Source of the DNA: Artemia franciscana
Taxonomy: Eukaryota; Arthropoda; Branchiopoda; Anostraca; Artemiidae
Reading direction: 5' to 3'
Assembly: GCF_032884065.1 (NCBI RefSeq)
Contig: NC_088866.1
Coordinates: 45,357,653-45,421,652 of the forward strand
Length of the DNA stretch: 64,000 bases
Part shown: piece by piece, positions 47,129 through 56,929 of the stretch
Position numbering within the stretch: position 1 is the stretch's first letter
How the letters are laid out: every line of letters starts with the position of its first letter
The notes under the pieces: model-generated
Database searches by the model: none
What the model saw: only the letters and a program-made list of their open reading frames with translations
What the model was told of the DNA's origin: nothing
Position numbers and translations under genes: made by a program

Positions 47129-48655
47129 GATAAGATAAGATAATATTTATTTGCAAAAGAACTATCACAAGCTCTAAAGAGCCGAATTCGGTTTATATGT
47201 CACTAAAAGCTAAGAAAAAAATCAAAATAGTACATTAAGTCAAACACTTAAAATTAAAAGGAATTAAAAAGACAAAATCATCAAAGATAAAGCAAAATCA
47301 TCAAAGATAAACTTAACAATTAAATTACAAAAACATTGCAGTAAAAAGGGGAATTTGGCAATTACATGATCACGAATTATTATTACGGTGTTTCAGAATA
47401 AATGGTATAAAACTTTTGCGAAACCTTTCTGTAACATCATGAATCGGAGAGTAAGTTGGGATTGTTAAGGAGGCTGACCGGGGGAGTCGGAGTCTAATGG
47501 GATTGTGAAAATCAGGGAGAAAGTCCTCAGTGCAGGGATTGGAAATGACTGATTTAGCGAAAAGCAGGCAAATTTTTTCCCTCCTTTCTTTTAAGGTGGT
47601 AATGCGCGCAGCTTTAAGGAGGAAGGAGTATGGAATTTTGCCTTCTTTGTAAATGATCCCGAGCGAACGCTTTTGGACCGACTCGATTTTGTCACTAAGT
47701 TCATTTGAAAGTTGCGAATGCCAGACCGGACATGCATATTCCAATAACGGTCTGATAAAGGATAAGTAAACACGGAGGGAATGTATCTTAGGACAATTAA
47801 ATGTGTTTAGTAGCTTAAAAATGGATAGTGAAACATTTGCTTGTTTAACAATGTTGGATACATATGTTTCCCACTTAAGATCATTAGAAATTGTGACACC
47901 AAGAAGCTTAACATGTTTCACTAGCATTTCGCTTGGGATCGGATCGCAAAAAGCAGGAGTAGATTTCAAGAATTTGATTGTCATTATCTGCGATTTAGTG
48001 GGATTTACTGTCATATTTAGATTCTTGGATTCATCCGAACATTGGGTTAGGATTTCAACGGGGTCACTTTTAATATTCCTATGACATACTTCAAGGATCG
48101 ACAAGTCATCAACATATTTCCATCGTTGGGGGAACTCCTTGCCAATTTCGTTAATCATGACAAGAAATAATAGTGGTCCCCAATAAGGTTCCTTGAGGTA
48201 TTCCACAGTACCTAGGGAGGGTGTTAGAGAAGGTATTTTTGTATTTTACAACTTGTGATCTGTCTGAAAGGAACGATATAACAATATTTACTAAGAGTGG
48301 GTCAATTTCAAAGTTATCATGTAGTAAACGAATTAGGATAGTGTGGTCAACTAAGTTAAACGCTATTTGGAAATCGACTAAAACCAGGTTTAGCCAAACA
48401 TTTGGTTTCTCTAGTTCACTTAGGATCGTGTGAATCAAGTGTACAAGGTAATGGGTGGTGGAGGTTTTTCTTAAATTACCAAACTGTCGGATGTCAATGC
48501 GTGGTATAATTTCAATTTTAAGCCAGTCACAAAGGAGCCCTTCGTAAAGCTTAGAAAAAACTGGAGTGAGTGTAATAGGACGCATGTTGGTTATAGTCAG
48601 ACTGGAAGATTTCTTCGGGATGGGTGTTATAAAACCAAGTTTCCAGCAACTTATT
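47129..48655 (-). mobile_element. 5'-truncated CR1/Jockey-like non-LTR retrotransposon
   Basis: Minus-strand element inserted in the minisatellite. It begins abruptly inside the RT fingers domain at 48,655 and ends at 47,129 in a TTATCTTATCTTATC tail, the short 3' microsatellite typical of CR1/L2-type elements. The 3' UTR is about 240 bp. 5' truncation is the usual outcome of target-primed reverse transcription. Confidence 0.88.
47370..48655 (-). pseudogene. Reverse transcriptase of the CR1/Jockey-like element (frameshifted)
   Basis: The upstream frame (to 48,151) contains CWKLGFITPIPK, then NMRPITLTPVFSKLYE, motif A LVLVDFQIAFNLVDHTILI and motif B YCGIPQGTLLG. The frame then shifts near 48,170-48,200. 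The downstream frame (48,206-47,370) has motif C YVDDLSI and the thumb signature LEYACPVWHSQLSNELSDKI, ending near 47,370. The catalytic aspartates appear kept (VDF and VDD). The residue after IAF is N rather than the usual D. No endonuclease or ORF1 is present because the copy is 5'-truncated. The single frameshift and few stops suggest a fairly young insertion. Confidence 0.9.
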
Positions 48656-48905
48656 TCAAAGTGTGTTGTGGAAGTTTTAGGTGTGAAACGCAAGATTTAG
48701 AATGTTTGCTTTCGCAATTTCGTGGTTTAACTTCTCTATTTTAGCATTGCTGATGTTTCCAAGCGTATTTTGGAAGTTTTTTGCTTAAAAAGCATGATTT
48801 AGGATGCTCACTTGTGTTCTTTGGTGGTTTAGCTTGTCTGTGTTTTCGAAGAAGTTGTTTAGTGCTACTGTATTTCCAAGTGTGTTTCGGAACTTTTTTT
48901 TGAAG
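48656..48905. repeat. Minisatellite array, right part
   Basis: The same units resume directly after the retrotransposon with CAAAGTGTGTTGTGG and GAAACGCAAGATTTAGAATG. About 2.5 units, then the pattern fades into A-rich sequence. Confidence 0.9.
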
Positions 48906-49844
48906 AAATATCAGGAAAAAATCCTGAACAAAAAAATCTTGAAGAAAACATTTTGTAGAAGAAAAAATCTTGAAGAAAGGGAAATTTCAAAAAAAAGAAA
49001 AAGTGCCGTCATTACATGACATCCATGTGCGCCGCCATTAGGTTACACCCACGTTTGCGCCGTCATCAGTTACAACCAGAGGTTCCCCACTTGGCTAGTG
49101 GCCCCTGAGCTCCAAAGTGTAACGCATGATTACATCATCCTCAGTTACAACCGGGGGTCACGCTAGATTGCGTCATCCTTATTAAATTTAACAAGTCACT
49201 CGAGATTATGTATCAACCAAATAAAAAACACTCCCTATTTTGTAACAAACAAGCGTAATTTAGTATTACGTAAGACCCAGGTTCACGTAATAGCATCTTG
49301 AGGGGCTAGTAGCTCCTGTATTATATCGCCTATGGGCATGCTTGGACCTGAAGATAGATAACTACTTTTATGTTGTTTTTAGAAGCATAGATTTCTTAAC
49401 TTAAATACGTATTCCAACTAGAGTACACCATTTCCAATCTCTGGTAGTCCCCCAAGCTAACTTCCTGGACTCCTTGAGGACAGTGGAACAACTCTACGTG
49501 TGAGGAGTGCGGACCCTTCAGGTAACTGTGGCCAGTAAACAAAAATACTTTGAAAACGAGTGTAAAATTAACTAAATGGATATAGCAGAGCTCAAAATTT
49601 TTGGAACTAAAAAAAGCATTATTTAGAGATATATTCATGTTGAGAAGAGTTTAAATATCCTAGAAAAAGATGTGAATGCAAAAAGAAAAAGGTAGGCTTA
49701 ATTTCTCAGGTGACAGCATGATACTTCACATAGCTCTACTTACCTGGGTAGCCTTATTATTAAAGATGATGGATGCAGTGAAAATGCAAAAAGTAGAATT
49801 GTCAAGGCTCAGGGTGTATTTTCACAAATACCTGTGGTTCTATT
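48906..49844. other. Intron sequence with scattered repeats
   Basis: Contains A-rich AAATCTTGAAGAAA repeats (48,900-48,990), a copy of the CCTGGGTCTTACG dispersed repeat (49,225-49,345, inverted) and a block related to the 44.4-45.2 kb repeats. No exon of BBS1 is expected here, because the exons at 50,502 and 44,233 join directly. Confidence 0.45.
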
Positions 49845-50120
49845 CCTTTTTCTAGGGCTATAATAAGAGAAAGGATGATTTGGCTAGGGATTATTCTGCG
49901 GATGAAGGGTCGCAGGTTGCCAAAGATCGTTTTTTGGCCATCTATCTAGGGCCAACCGAAAAGCAGGTTGTCCACGAATGGGTGGGGGAGAGTTCATAAG
50001 GAATGCTTTAAAGAAAATTGGAACTATTAGAGAGGAATTAAAAAGTGAAGCCTTGAATAAATTTGGATGGAGGAGAAGCATACACAGCTGTGTTGGTCTC
50101 AGGTGACTTGGCGCTATCAT
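49845..50120 (+). pseudogene. Non-LTR retrotransposon C-terminal tail, family T copy 2
   Basis: The plus strand reads CGSIPFSRAIIRERMIWLG, then RRLPKIVF, and after a frameshift LAIYLGPTEKQVVHEW. It ends with CVGLR and the 3' phrase CTCAGGTGACTTGGCGC. This is the same tail family as 33,380-33,625 and 51,590-51,970. It lies antisense to BBS1 in its intron. Confidence 0.75.
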
Positions 50121-50501
50121 GGTTAAACTGATAATTCCCAAGTTGCATCCCTATTTTGTCCGTTTGGAAACTCGTCCCAGCATTATGGCACACTGGATAC
50201 AACGGATCGGATAAGCGGATGAAATGATATCTCTTAAATTTAAATGAAATAAAACAAAAATTTAATTTCACAAAGTTACAATACGTATTATAAACATGCA
50301 TAACCCCAAGTATAATCACCAGTATGCAGATACTTACACAGTTAGTGGAAAGTTAGCATATGAAATGACATTACAGGCTAATACTAAACTAGTGATCGGA
50401 ATCTGATATTATATCGAACAGCATTCTCGGTTTCAGCTCATCACAAAGATGCTGTAGCATATCGTCATATGTAATTGTAAAAATGTAGTAGGGATACTTA
50501 C

Positions 50502-50651
50502 TTGTGGGGCAGACTTATATAACGTCATCATTGCGTATCTATCACCCTCATTTGCTAAACTTAAGGACTGAGCGAAAAGAGATAAATTTGAGCCATCTAG
50601 CAGAAGCCTACTCATCTCTTCAACCTCTTCATTAGACGAAGATTGGCTTAC
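50502..50651 (-). CDS. BBS1: BBS1 exon, helical insertion of the propeller region
   Basis: A 150-bp, 50-codon phase-0 exon runs from an acceptor (TGATTACAG above 50,651) to a strong donor (GTAAGT from 50,501). It encodes VSQSSSNEEVEEMSRLLLDG at the start and ends MMTLYKSAPQ. Joined to the next exon the junction reads YKSAPQ|DSITTLSTLTKN, corresponding to [21 protein letters not shown] of vertebrate BBS1. The EM...LS...QSL pattern fits the EMLESIRETAEEPLSIQSL helices. The similarity is moderate inside the exon but strong at both junctions. Confidence 0.85.
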
Positions 50652-51589
50652 CTGTAATCATTACAGAAGTGGTAATTCAAAAGGAATTATGTTACTTTTT
50701 TCGTCAAGTGGTGTTTTCTAGTCAGTGTTTTTGAGATCATCATTTTCTATCGATTGTTTCTATCAATTCTTCTCTCTTTATTTCGCTATTGAGATGCTTG
50801 AAGCTTTTATTTCAAAAGTGGATTTAAACTGTCTCACTTTTAAAAATAGACAGAAAATCAAAATTTTGTACCAAAACCATTTTGGTCGTATCTCTGATAT
50901 TCCGAAAAAAAAGTTAACGTCAGTCAAAAATCAAAAAAATATAAAGCTTTTATTCGCTCTTCTGAAACATTTCTTTTTTTGTTTTGTTTTTTCATGTATT
51001 TAAAGTAAGGAGGAAACTGAAAATAAAATCTGATTCTTTAAACAGGTCAAGAGTAAACTTGCACTGTCATATTTGTATTTAAAAACTGGGAGTTTAATTT
51101 TATGAAAAAGATCTTCATTTGCAGTATTACAGTTTCAACTGCAGCAGGTGTAAAATTTAAAAAGAAGAAACATGGGTGAAAAATCTACAAAAAGTATTTA
51201 TTCCAAAAATGTATGACACCAAACAGCTAAGGATGTGTAGCTTTTATTTAAAGGTATAGTTATCTTTGGCAATCAACAGGTATTTAATGTTTGAGTTTTT
51301 ATGGACGTAAAGCGTTGTCAGTTTCAATAAATTAGTTTTTATTATTAATTCTCACACTTCAAGGTGGCAGCACTGCCGAAATTTTACTGGTGCTCTTGAA
51401 ACTAGATAATTTTGAAACAACTAAAATAAATATCTTATAAATCTTAGTTTTTTAAGGCATAAGTAGACATAGATGTTTACAGGAGGCGAAAATGTTCTTG
51501 AGGTCTTAGGTACTTAACGGAGGAGGAAAAACGGAGGAAGTGTTACTAGATGTTTCTTTTTAGAGAAATTGGCGATGGGTTGTTTTGGG

Positions 51590-51970
51590 TACCCGACTGA
51601 CTGACGTATCTCAAACGGTATCCTGTACGAAAAATGTGGTTCAGCCCCGTTTTCTAGGTCTGTGATGAGAGAAAGGATGAAATGGCTAGATCATGCTCTA
51701 CGAGCGATGGATGATATATTGCCAAAGACTAACCTTGTTGTCCAAACATTTAGGAAAAAACTAAAAATAGGTCGTCCCCGGTGGAGGTGGGACGATGTCA
51801 TAAGAAAAGATTTAAGCGAAATAGAAGTTTCTTGGGATGGTATGGAAAGGGCTTTGAATAGATTGGGATTGGGGAGGAGCGTGCGTAGGTATGTAGCTCA
51901 GGCAGCTTGGTGCTGATGCGAGATGTTAGTAGTATTTATAGTTGTAATAGGTACTTAAATAAATATCAAA
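51590..51970 (+). pseudogene. Non-LTR retrotransposon C-terminal tail, family T copy 3
   Basis: The longest copy of this tail. LYEKCGSAPFSRSVMRERMK leads into KWLDHALRAMDD, then GRPRWRWDDVIRKDLSEI and MERALNRLG, ending at a TGA near 51,916. RERMKWL-H and GRPRWRWDDV are standard for the C-terminus of invertebrate non-LTR retrotransposon ORF2. A 3' UTR with GCAGCTTGGTGCTGATGC and TAGTATTTATAGTT follows. The catalytic part is missing. Confidence 0.85.
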
Positions 51971-52302
51971 TCTATTTGTTTAGTTTTTACAAGGGCCCCA
52001 TTAAGCGTGGATCCTTGAATTTTTCGAATTCCCTCCTGCATGGATTTAGGGTTTCCTTTCACTTATAATTAACCCTTTGCTGGCATCTGGATTCTAGAAG
52101 TTTAGCACAAGTTCAAATTTGCTAATAAAACATATTTATCAAACAAAATTTATGCAACAGGACCTTTGTGTACGTCCACGGAATTTATAAGTGGCTTAAC
52201 ATCTAAATTGATTTCTAAACCAAATTACAACACACTGCACAAGAAGCTTGTCTTTGAGACCAAAATTGAAAAGGAGATTTCTTTTCAGATTGCTTCACTT
52301 AC

Positions 52303-52421
52303 CTTCTTTAGAATTTCTTCTTCATGTTCTGGAATTTCAATGGCAGGTATTTTAAATTTGAAGAACGGCTTCATTAATTTGTACATGTATAGCACATCTT
52401 TGCAAGCAACTGCTACTATGC
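52303..52421 (-). CDS. BBS1: BBS1 exon, early beta-propeller
   Basis: A 119-bp exon lies between an acceptor (CATTCTAG above 52,421) and a strong donor (GTAAGT from 52,302). It completes a cysteine codon split with the upstream exon and encodes IVAVACKDVLYMYKLMKPFF, then KFKIPAIEIPEHEEEILKK. This is an excellent match to [20 protein letters not shown] and FSLPQLPPNPLEQDLW of vertebrate BBS1. An acceptor 12 bp upstream would create a stop at the junction, so the inner acceptor is preferred. It is the clearest single piece of evidence for the identity of the gene. Confidence 0.95.
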
Positions 52422-52465
52422 CTAGAATGATTTCTATTTTTAAAAATGATTATGTTTACTTTCAT

Positions 52466-52740
52466 TAATTTTCATTGCTGTGGAGGTTAAGTTTTAAAAA
52501 AGGCAGGATACTTCTTTCATATAAGTGGTTGAATTTCATGTGGTCTTTACTTCCATTTTATTCTTATTTATGTTTTTATTATTATGTTTACTTCCATTTT
52601 ATGTTTATTTATGTTTATGTTTACTTCCATTAATTTTACGTTTATTTATGTTTACTTCCATTAATTTTCATTGCTGTGGAGGTTAAGTTTTAAAAAAGGC
52701 AGGATACTTCTTTCATAAAAGTGGTTGAGTTTCATGTGGT
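52466..52740. repeat. Direct duplication of about 80 bp, 195 bp apart
   Basis: TTTTCATTGCTGTGGAGGTT through TTCATGTGGTC occurs at 52,466-52,544 and 52,661-52,740. The spacer is built of TTTATGTTTACTTCCATT words. The second copy ends 48 bp before palindromic-element copy E. Confidence 0.9.
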
Positions 52741-52787
52741 CACAAAGTCGTTGGATCTAGTTGCCGTCGCTGGCAAGGGACTAAGTA

Positions 52788-53365
52788 TCAAACAGTTCGT
52801 GGTAACGAACTGTAGTAAGGAGCGACCCGGCTCAATAGTAAACGAAACTCTAAAAAGCGGAATTTTGATACTAAGACATACATCAAAAGAATCTAATTTT
52901 TATGCTGATTTTAAACATACAAGTTTCATCAAATTTAGTCTTACTCATCAAAATTTACGAGCCTGAGAATATTTGCCTTGTTTTGGAAAATTGGGAAAAC
53001 AATCCCTTAAAAGTCATACAATCTTAATGAAAATCACACCATCGCATTCAACGTATCAGAGAACCCTACTGTAGAAATTTCAAGCTCTTATCTGCAAAAC
53101 TGTGGAACTTAGTATTTTTTGCCAGAAGACCGATCACGGGTGCATGTTTATTTGTTTGTTTGTTGTTTTTTCCCCCAGGGGTGATCGTATCGACCAATTA
53201 GTCCTAGAATAACGCGAAATAGTCAAACATTAGCGTAAACAGCGAGGCGTTGAGGAAGGAACAGCCCCTTTCATGCACGGAGTAATTTCTGTTCGTTTTA
53301 AGTTTTAATGTCGCTCCTTACTTTCAGTTAAAAAAAACTTATTTTATTTTATTTAATAAGTTACA
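52788..53365 (+). mobile_element. Palindromic foldback element, internally deleted copy E
   Basis: Starts with TCAAACAGTTCGTGGTAACG and runs about 410 bp of left terminal arm to near 53,215. It then jumps directly to the returning core arm (TTAGCGTAAACAGCGAGGCG to TTTTAATGTCGCTCCTTACT). The whole middle and right arm are absent. It shows that sections of the palindrome can be lost while the end and core are kept. Confidence 0.85.
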
Positions 53366-53679
53366 AGAATCCCTAAGTCCATACAGGAATGATTCCCGAA
53401 ATTTCGAGTTTTTAGAACTTTTAAAAAAAGCTTATTGTTCCAGTCAAATGAACCTTGTGTTTCAAGAGTTATTCTTAAGTTATTTGAACCAAAAGTCCCT
53501 AACAAAAGTCCCCTATGACAATTCCATCCTTCTGAGGAAATTTGGAAATTTCCGAGGAAAATTTCTTGTGACAATTCCAGGTGAAAACTTTTCTTAGCGC
53601 ACTGTCATTAGAAAATGACTTCAATTTCTTATTTTTCTTTTTTAATCATATCTGAAATCCCTTTCACTGTGGAAGACTT

Positions 53680-54190
53680 ATCCCACAAATATTGCCCCCT
53701 TGCCCCTAGTAGAAAGTTGCTCATGTAGAAAGTTCCCTCTGAAGAATTTATCCCGTAGAAAACTCCCCCGTAAAGAATTCTCTAGAGGAAAATCCCACCC
53801 CACTACGGAAAGATACTCTAGACAATTCCAACCCGGTAAGAATCCCCCCAAACTGTATCCTTTAATATCTCTGCATTTGAATTTAAGTCGGCAAAGAGAA
53901 ACTAAGACAAATAAAAATAATTTTATATAGGAATTCTGACAAATATTTCCCTTGGAAAGTTCACCCCTCAGAAACTTCCCTCCCCACAGAAAATTCTCCC
54001 ATGGAAAATCCTCCAGCAGAAAATTCACCCCCTCCTCCACAAACCGAAAAATGTATGTGTACTTCCCAATAACAAATGTTATATGTACATCTAAAGGGTG
54101 CACGGCCTGCCCAAGGCCCATTAAAATATTGCCATGTCCCACTGGTGAGGCCTCCATCCCACATTGGGAATTACAGTCCAATACTAATTG
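53680..54190 (-). repeat. Diverged fragment of the palindromic family arm
   Basis: Stacks of GAAAGTTCCC, GAAAATTC(C/T)CCC and GGAAAATCC words, then GTACTTCCCAATAACAAATG and TATATGTACATC, mirror the 11,880-12,010 part of copy B. It is older and more degenerate. Open frames on both strands here (up to 167 codons) follow from the repeat composition. Confidence 0.6.
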
Positions 54191-54410
54191 AGACGGGGCT
54201 TTACACAGTCCATGAGCTAATTAAAATAGCGTAGACTATCTAGTAAATCAAGGAAATCCATTTTAAACATTTTATATGATTAGTAATTGAATTATATTTT
54301 ATTAATAGATATTCCATAGGCTGTCGACAGCCTTAATAGCTTTTCTTAGCAATAAATTTTAAGGATTACTACTCAAGCAGCCTGTTGAAAGGTAGTAAGC
54401 CTATCTAACG

Positions 54411-54789
54411 ATAATATGGAAAAAACTTCGTTTTCTTAAAGAGTTAAAGAGGCTGCGTTACAAAGTCGAACCTTAAAACGTACAGGAATTAGGAGAGGCA
54501 GTTGGGGGGCTGCCGCCCCCCAAACCCCCCGCTTTTAAAGACTTTTGTACAGGTTTTTTGTTTTGTTAATTAAAAGAGGGCCTTTCCGAAGCCAAGAGTG
54601 GGAGGTCAGGGGGGCGGCAGGGAAGCCCCCCACAACAAAAAAACTGTACAAAAGAGTCTTTAAAAGCGGGGGGTTTGGGGGGCGGCAGCCCCCCAATTGC
54701 CTCTCCTAATTCCTGTACGTTTTAAGGTTCAACTTTGGGACGCAGCCTCTTTAACTCTTTAAGAAAACGAAGTTTTTTTCATATTATTT
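54411..54789. mobile_element. Palindromic GC-rich foldback element
   Basis: The left arm (54,411-54,560) and right arm (about 54,650-54,789) are inverted copies about 140 bp long, including AACTTCGTTTTCTTAAAGAG, CGTACAGGAATTAGGAGAGG and a GGGGGGCTGCCGCCCCCC block. A 90-bp loop of unique, G-rich sequence separates them. A third arm copy in the right-arm orientation lies at 54,868-54,955. No coding capacity. Confidence 0.9.
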
Positions 54790-54867
54790 CTGTACATTTT
54801 TCTACAATCCATGGTGGATGTAATTTAATAAGTCCTTTACTCCTCGTACAGGAATTAGGACTGTCTC

Positions 54868-54955
54868 TCCTAATTCCTGTACGTTTTAAGGTTCGACTTT
54901 GGGACGCAGCCTCTTTAACTCTTTAAGAAAACGAAGTTTTTTCATATTTTGTGAA
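54868..54955 (+). repeat. Extra right-arm copy of the GC-rich foldback
   Basis: CTCTCCTAATTCCTGTACG through CGAAGTTTTTTCATATTTT repeats the outer part of the right arm at 54,701-54,789. It directly abuts the tRNA-like sequence. Confidence 0.9.
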
Positions 54956-54962
54956 AAAAAAC

Positions 54963-55035
54963 CGCCCGATAAGGGACTTGAGCCCTTGACCTTAGGATTA
55001 AAAGTCCCACGCTCTACCGACTGAGCTAACCACCT
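54963..55035 (-). tRNA. tRNA-Lys(TTT)-like sequence with lost acceptor pairing (pseudo-tRNA)
   Basis: The minus strand has a complete D arm (GCTCAGTCGGTAGAGC), an anticodon arm with 5-bp stem (TGGGA/TCCTA) around CTTTTAA, giving anticodon TTT, and a T arm AAGGG-CTCAAGT-CCCTT. A and B boxes are intact, and a T8 Pol III terminator follows directly. The 3' acceptor strand ATCGGGC is the lysine tRNA form, but the 5' side (AGGTGGT) does not pair with it. It is therefore a pseudogene or the head of a SINE, not a working tRNA. Confidence 0.75.
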
Positions 55036-55107
55036 GCATGTGTATAAATATAACTACTAAATAGGTTTTAAAAATTTCAAATTAACATGGACTCTTATGG
55101 AGAAATG

Positions 55108-55575
55108 AGTTAATTAAGTGGCTAATGCGTGGTTTCTGGAAAACAGGGAAGGAGTTATCGGATCGAGCTGAAATTTCGCGTATAAGCTCCTGGGCCGTAG
55201 GGAACCTTAACTTGTGAATTTCAGCCCGATCAGACAACATTAAAGGGGGGGGGGGTTTGGGGGTAGAAACTTTAGGGGGGTTAAGATTTTCCTACGAAAC
55301 TTTCAAGGAAACTTACTCGGAGAATCCCGCATCGAATGAGTCTTCGTACACCCAGATCCGATGTCGGCTGTGACCTGTAGGCGTGGCAGAAAAAAAGAAC
55401 ATGAAAATTAAGTGGCTATGCGTGGTTTCTGGAAAATAGAGAAGAAGTTATCAGATCGAGCTGAAATTTCGCGAATAAGCTCCTGGGCCCTAGGAGACCT
55501 TAGCTTGTGAATTTCAGCCCGATCGGACAACGTTAAAGGGGGGCTGTGGTTGGTGGGTCGAAACTTTCGGCCAGA
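55108..55575. repeat. Two direct copies of a 170-bp repeat
   Basis: TGCGTGGTTTCTGGAAAA through TTTCAGCCCGATC(A/G)GACAAC occurs at 55,108-55,250 and 55,405-55,545. Each copy contains an internal inverted pair, GATCGAGCTGAAATT and AATTTCAGCCCGATC. Each is followed by a G-run and GTAGAAACTTT/GTCGAAACTTT. It lies in the BBS1 intron next to the exon at 55,792. Confidence 0.85.
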
Positions 55576-55791
55576 TTTCCCCCATGAAGGAAAAGTCGGA
55601 GGGGAATGAAATTTGGCAGGTTTCTTAGTTGGAGCTCGGGCTACGAAATGCATCCCTCCCCATCCCTCTGCGACCACTGGAACTGAAGATCGCTTAACAT
55701 TGTCGTGGTTCGCCTCTTTATAGAGGCACGAGTGTGCCTCCTTGATCAGATCTTTTTGTAAAACGATGTGACTAACAAATAAGGGACTTAC

Positions 55792-55891
55792 AAGGGGCAA
55801 ATGTAGATCTTGAAACTCCAGCAGAAAAACACACAAGACCAGAAGGTGTTCCAGGTATCTTCGCAGAAATAGCTGTATCTTTATTGACGAC
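55792..55891 (-). CDS. BBS1: BBS1 exon, most upstream found
   Basis: A 100-bp exon runs from an acceptor (TTATTTCCAG above 55,891) to a strong donor (GTAAGT from 55,791). It enters in phase 0 with VVNKDTAISAKIPGTPSGLV and leaves in phase 1 after STFAP. Joined to the next exon it gives STFAPC|IVAVACKDVLYMYK, matching [17 protein letters not shown] of vertebrate BBS1. The exon start matches VLKGPLVMTESPLPALP. About 70 N-terminal residues of the protein, including the start codon, should lie further upstream on the minus strand (higher coordinates), but I could not find them up to 64,000. Confidence 0.88.
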
Positions 55892-56929
55892 CTGGAAATA
55901 AGAATATTTTGACTTTTCCTTATTAACGATAGCAACAAAATAAATCACTCCCAAAACAAAAGGGCGTTTTTGACATTTTGAAACCAAACTTTCTCATAGT
56001 AGATGAAGAAAATGGTTCTCGCTAATACTCCAAATTCGATGCCCGAGCCTCTGCTCTTTTGAGGTAAATCTGATAACAGCTTTGTGATATGAGTATCACA
56101 GGAAAGCCAAGAAATAAATTAGATTGCATTATAATATCTCCATACATATAAAGTAGACCACCGATTGATACTTTTTAGCAAAAAATCTTGTGATTTTATA
56201 TTTTTGGTTCTAGGGGAGGGTTTGGAGGCAATACATTAGCAAAAACTTGTTTTAGTATATTCCACCAATATTATGAAGTTCTGCTTTCATGGCTTAACAG
56301 TTGGCACACTAAGGTTTGAAATAGGCAAACATTTATCTTTGATTGTACTACATTCCCGAAGGGGAATATCCTGTCCTTGTCAATATTCCTTGCAATCAAC
56401 TAAAGACATTCCGAGCTGCATTTCTATTTCTCATAACATCAAAAAGGAAAAGAATCACCACCACATCCAATCATACTGAAAATAAACAATAAATGATTGG
56501 GAATTGACAGTTAAATATACATATACTGATATTTATTCCTGAAAGTCTTAACAATTTTGGATTTGTTAAAGTTAAAATAAAAGAGAAAAAGTTTGAAATG
56601 TGTTTTGATTTCAGTAAAGGGCAAATTATGCTGAAACAGTATTGCCACTACAACTAAATTTATGGTACTAGTTAGTATTACTAAAAGTACTAACATGACA
56701 GAAAAGTACAACCTTCTAAAAAATTTGCGCGTTTTGCGTCTCGCACAACACACGACAATTCAGCACCGCGCATCTGAGCACAGTAGATTTTCTGTGGTTT
56801 ATCATATAAGCCGCAGTAAGTTTTTGATTTCTCTGTAGCTAGTTCGACTGCACTGACTTTCGATACCATAGGCAGTGCAATAGCGCTGCCTAAATAAAGA
56901 ACGATTTTGGCAAAATATTTTATTTATTT
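55892..56929. other. No gene recognised; AT-rich sequence
   Basis: Would be BBS1 intron if the first exons lie to the right. Short open frames on both strands show no recognisable protein. Confidence 0.35.

Noticed and set aside
47803-48433. Plus-strand open frames over the CR1/Jockey-like element
   Set aside because: They are antisense shadows of the minus-strand reverse transcriptase.
49745-49840. A possible minus-strand exon before a GTAAGT donor
   Set aside because: All frames from the nearby acceptor hit stops, and the BBS1 exons at 50,502 and 44,233 already join correctly.
53678-54181. A 167-codon minus-strand open frame and plus-strand shadows
   Set aside because: It lies in a degenerate arm of the palindromic repeat family, with repeated GAAAGTT-type words.
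55408-55938. A 176-codon minus-strand open frame
   Set aside because: It runs over the 170-bp repeat and reads the real BBS1 exon (55,891-55,792) in the wrong frame. The correct frame is shown by homology and splice phase.
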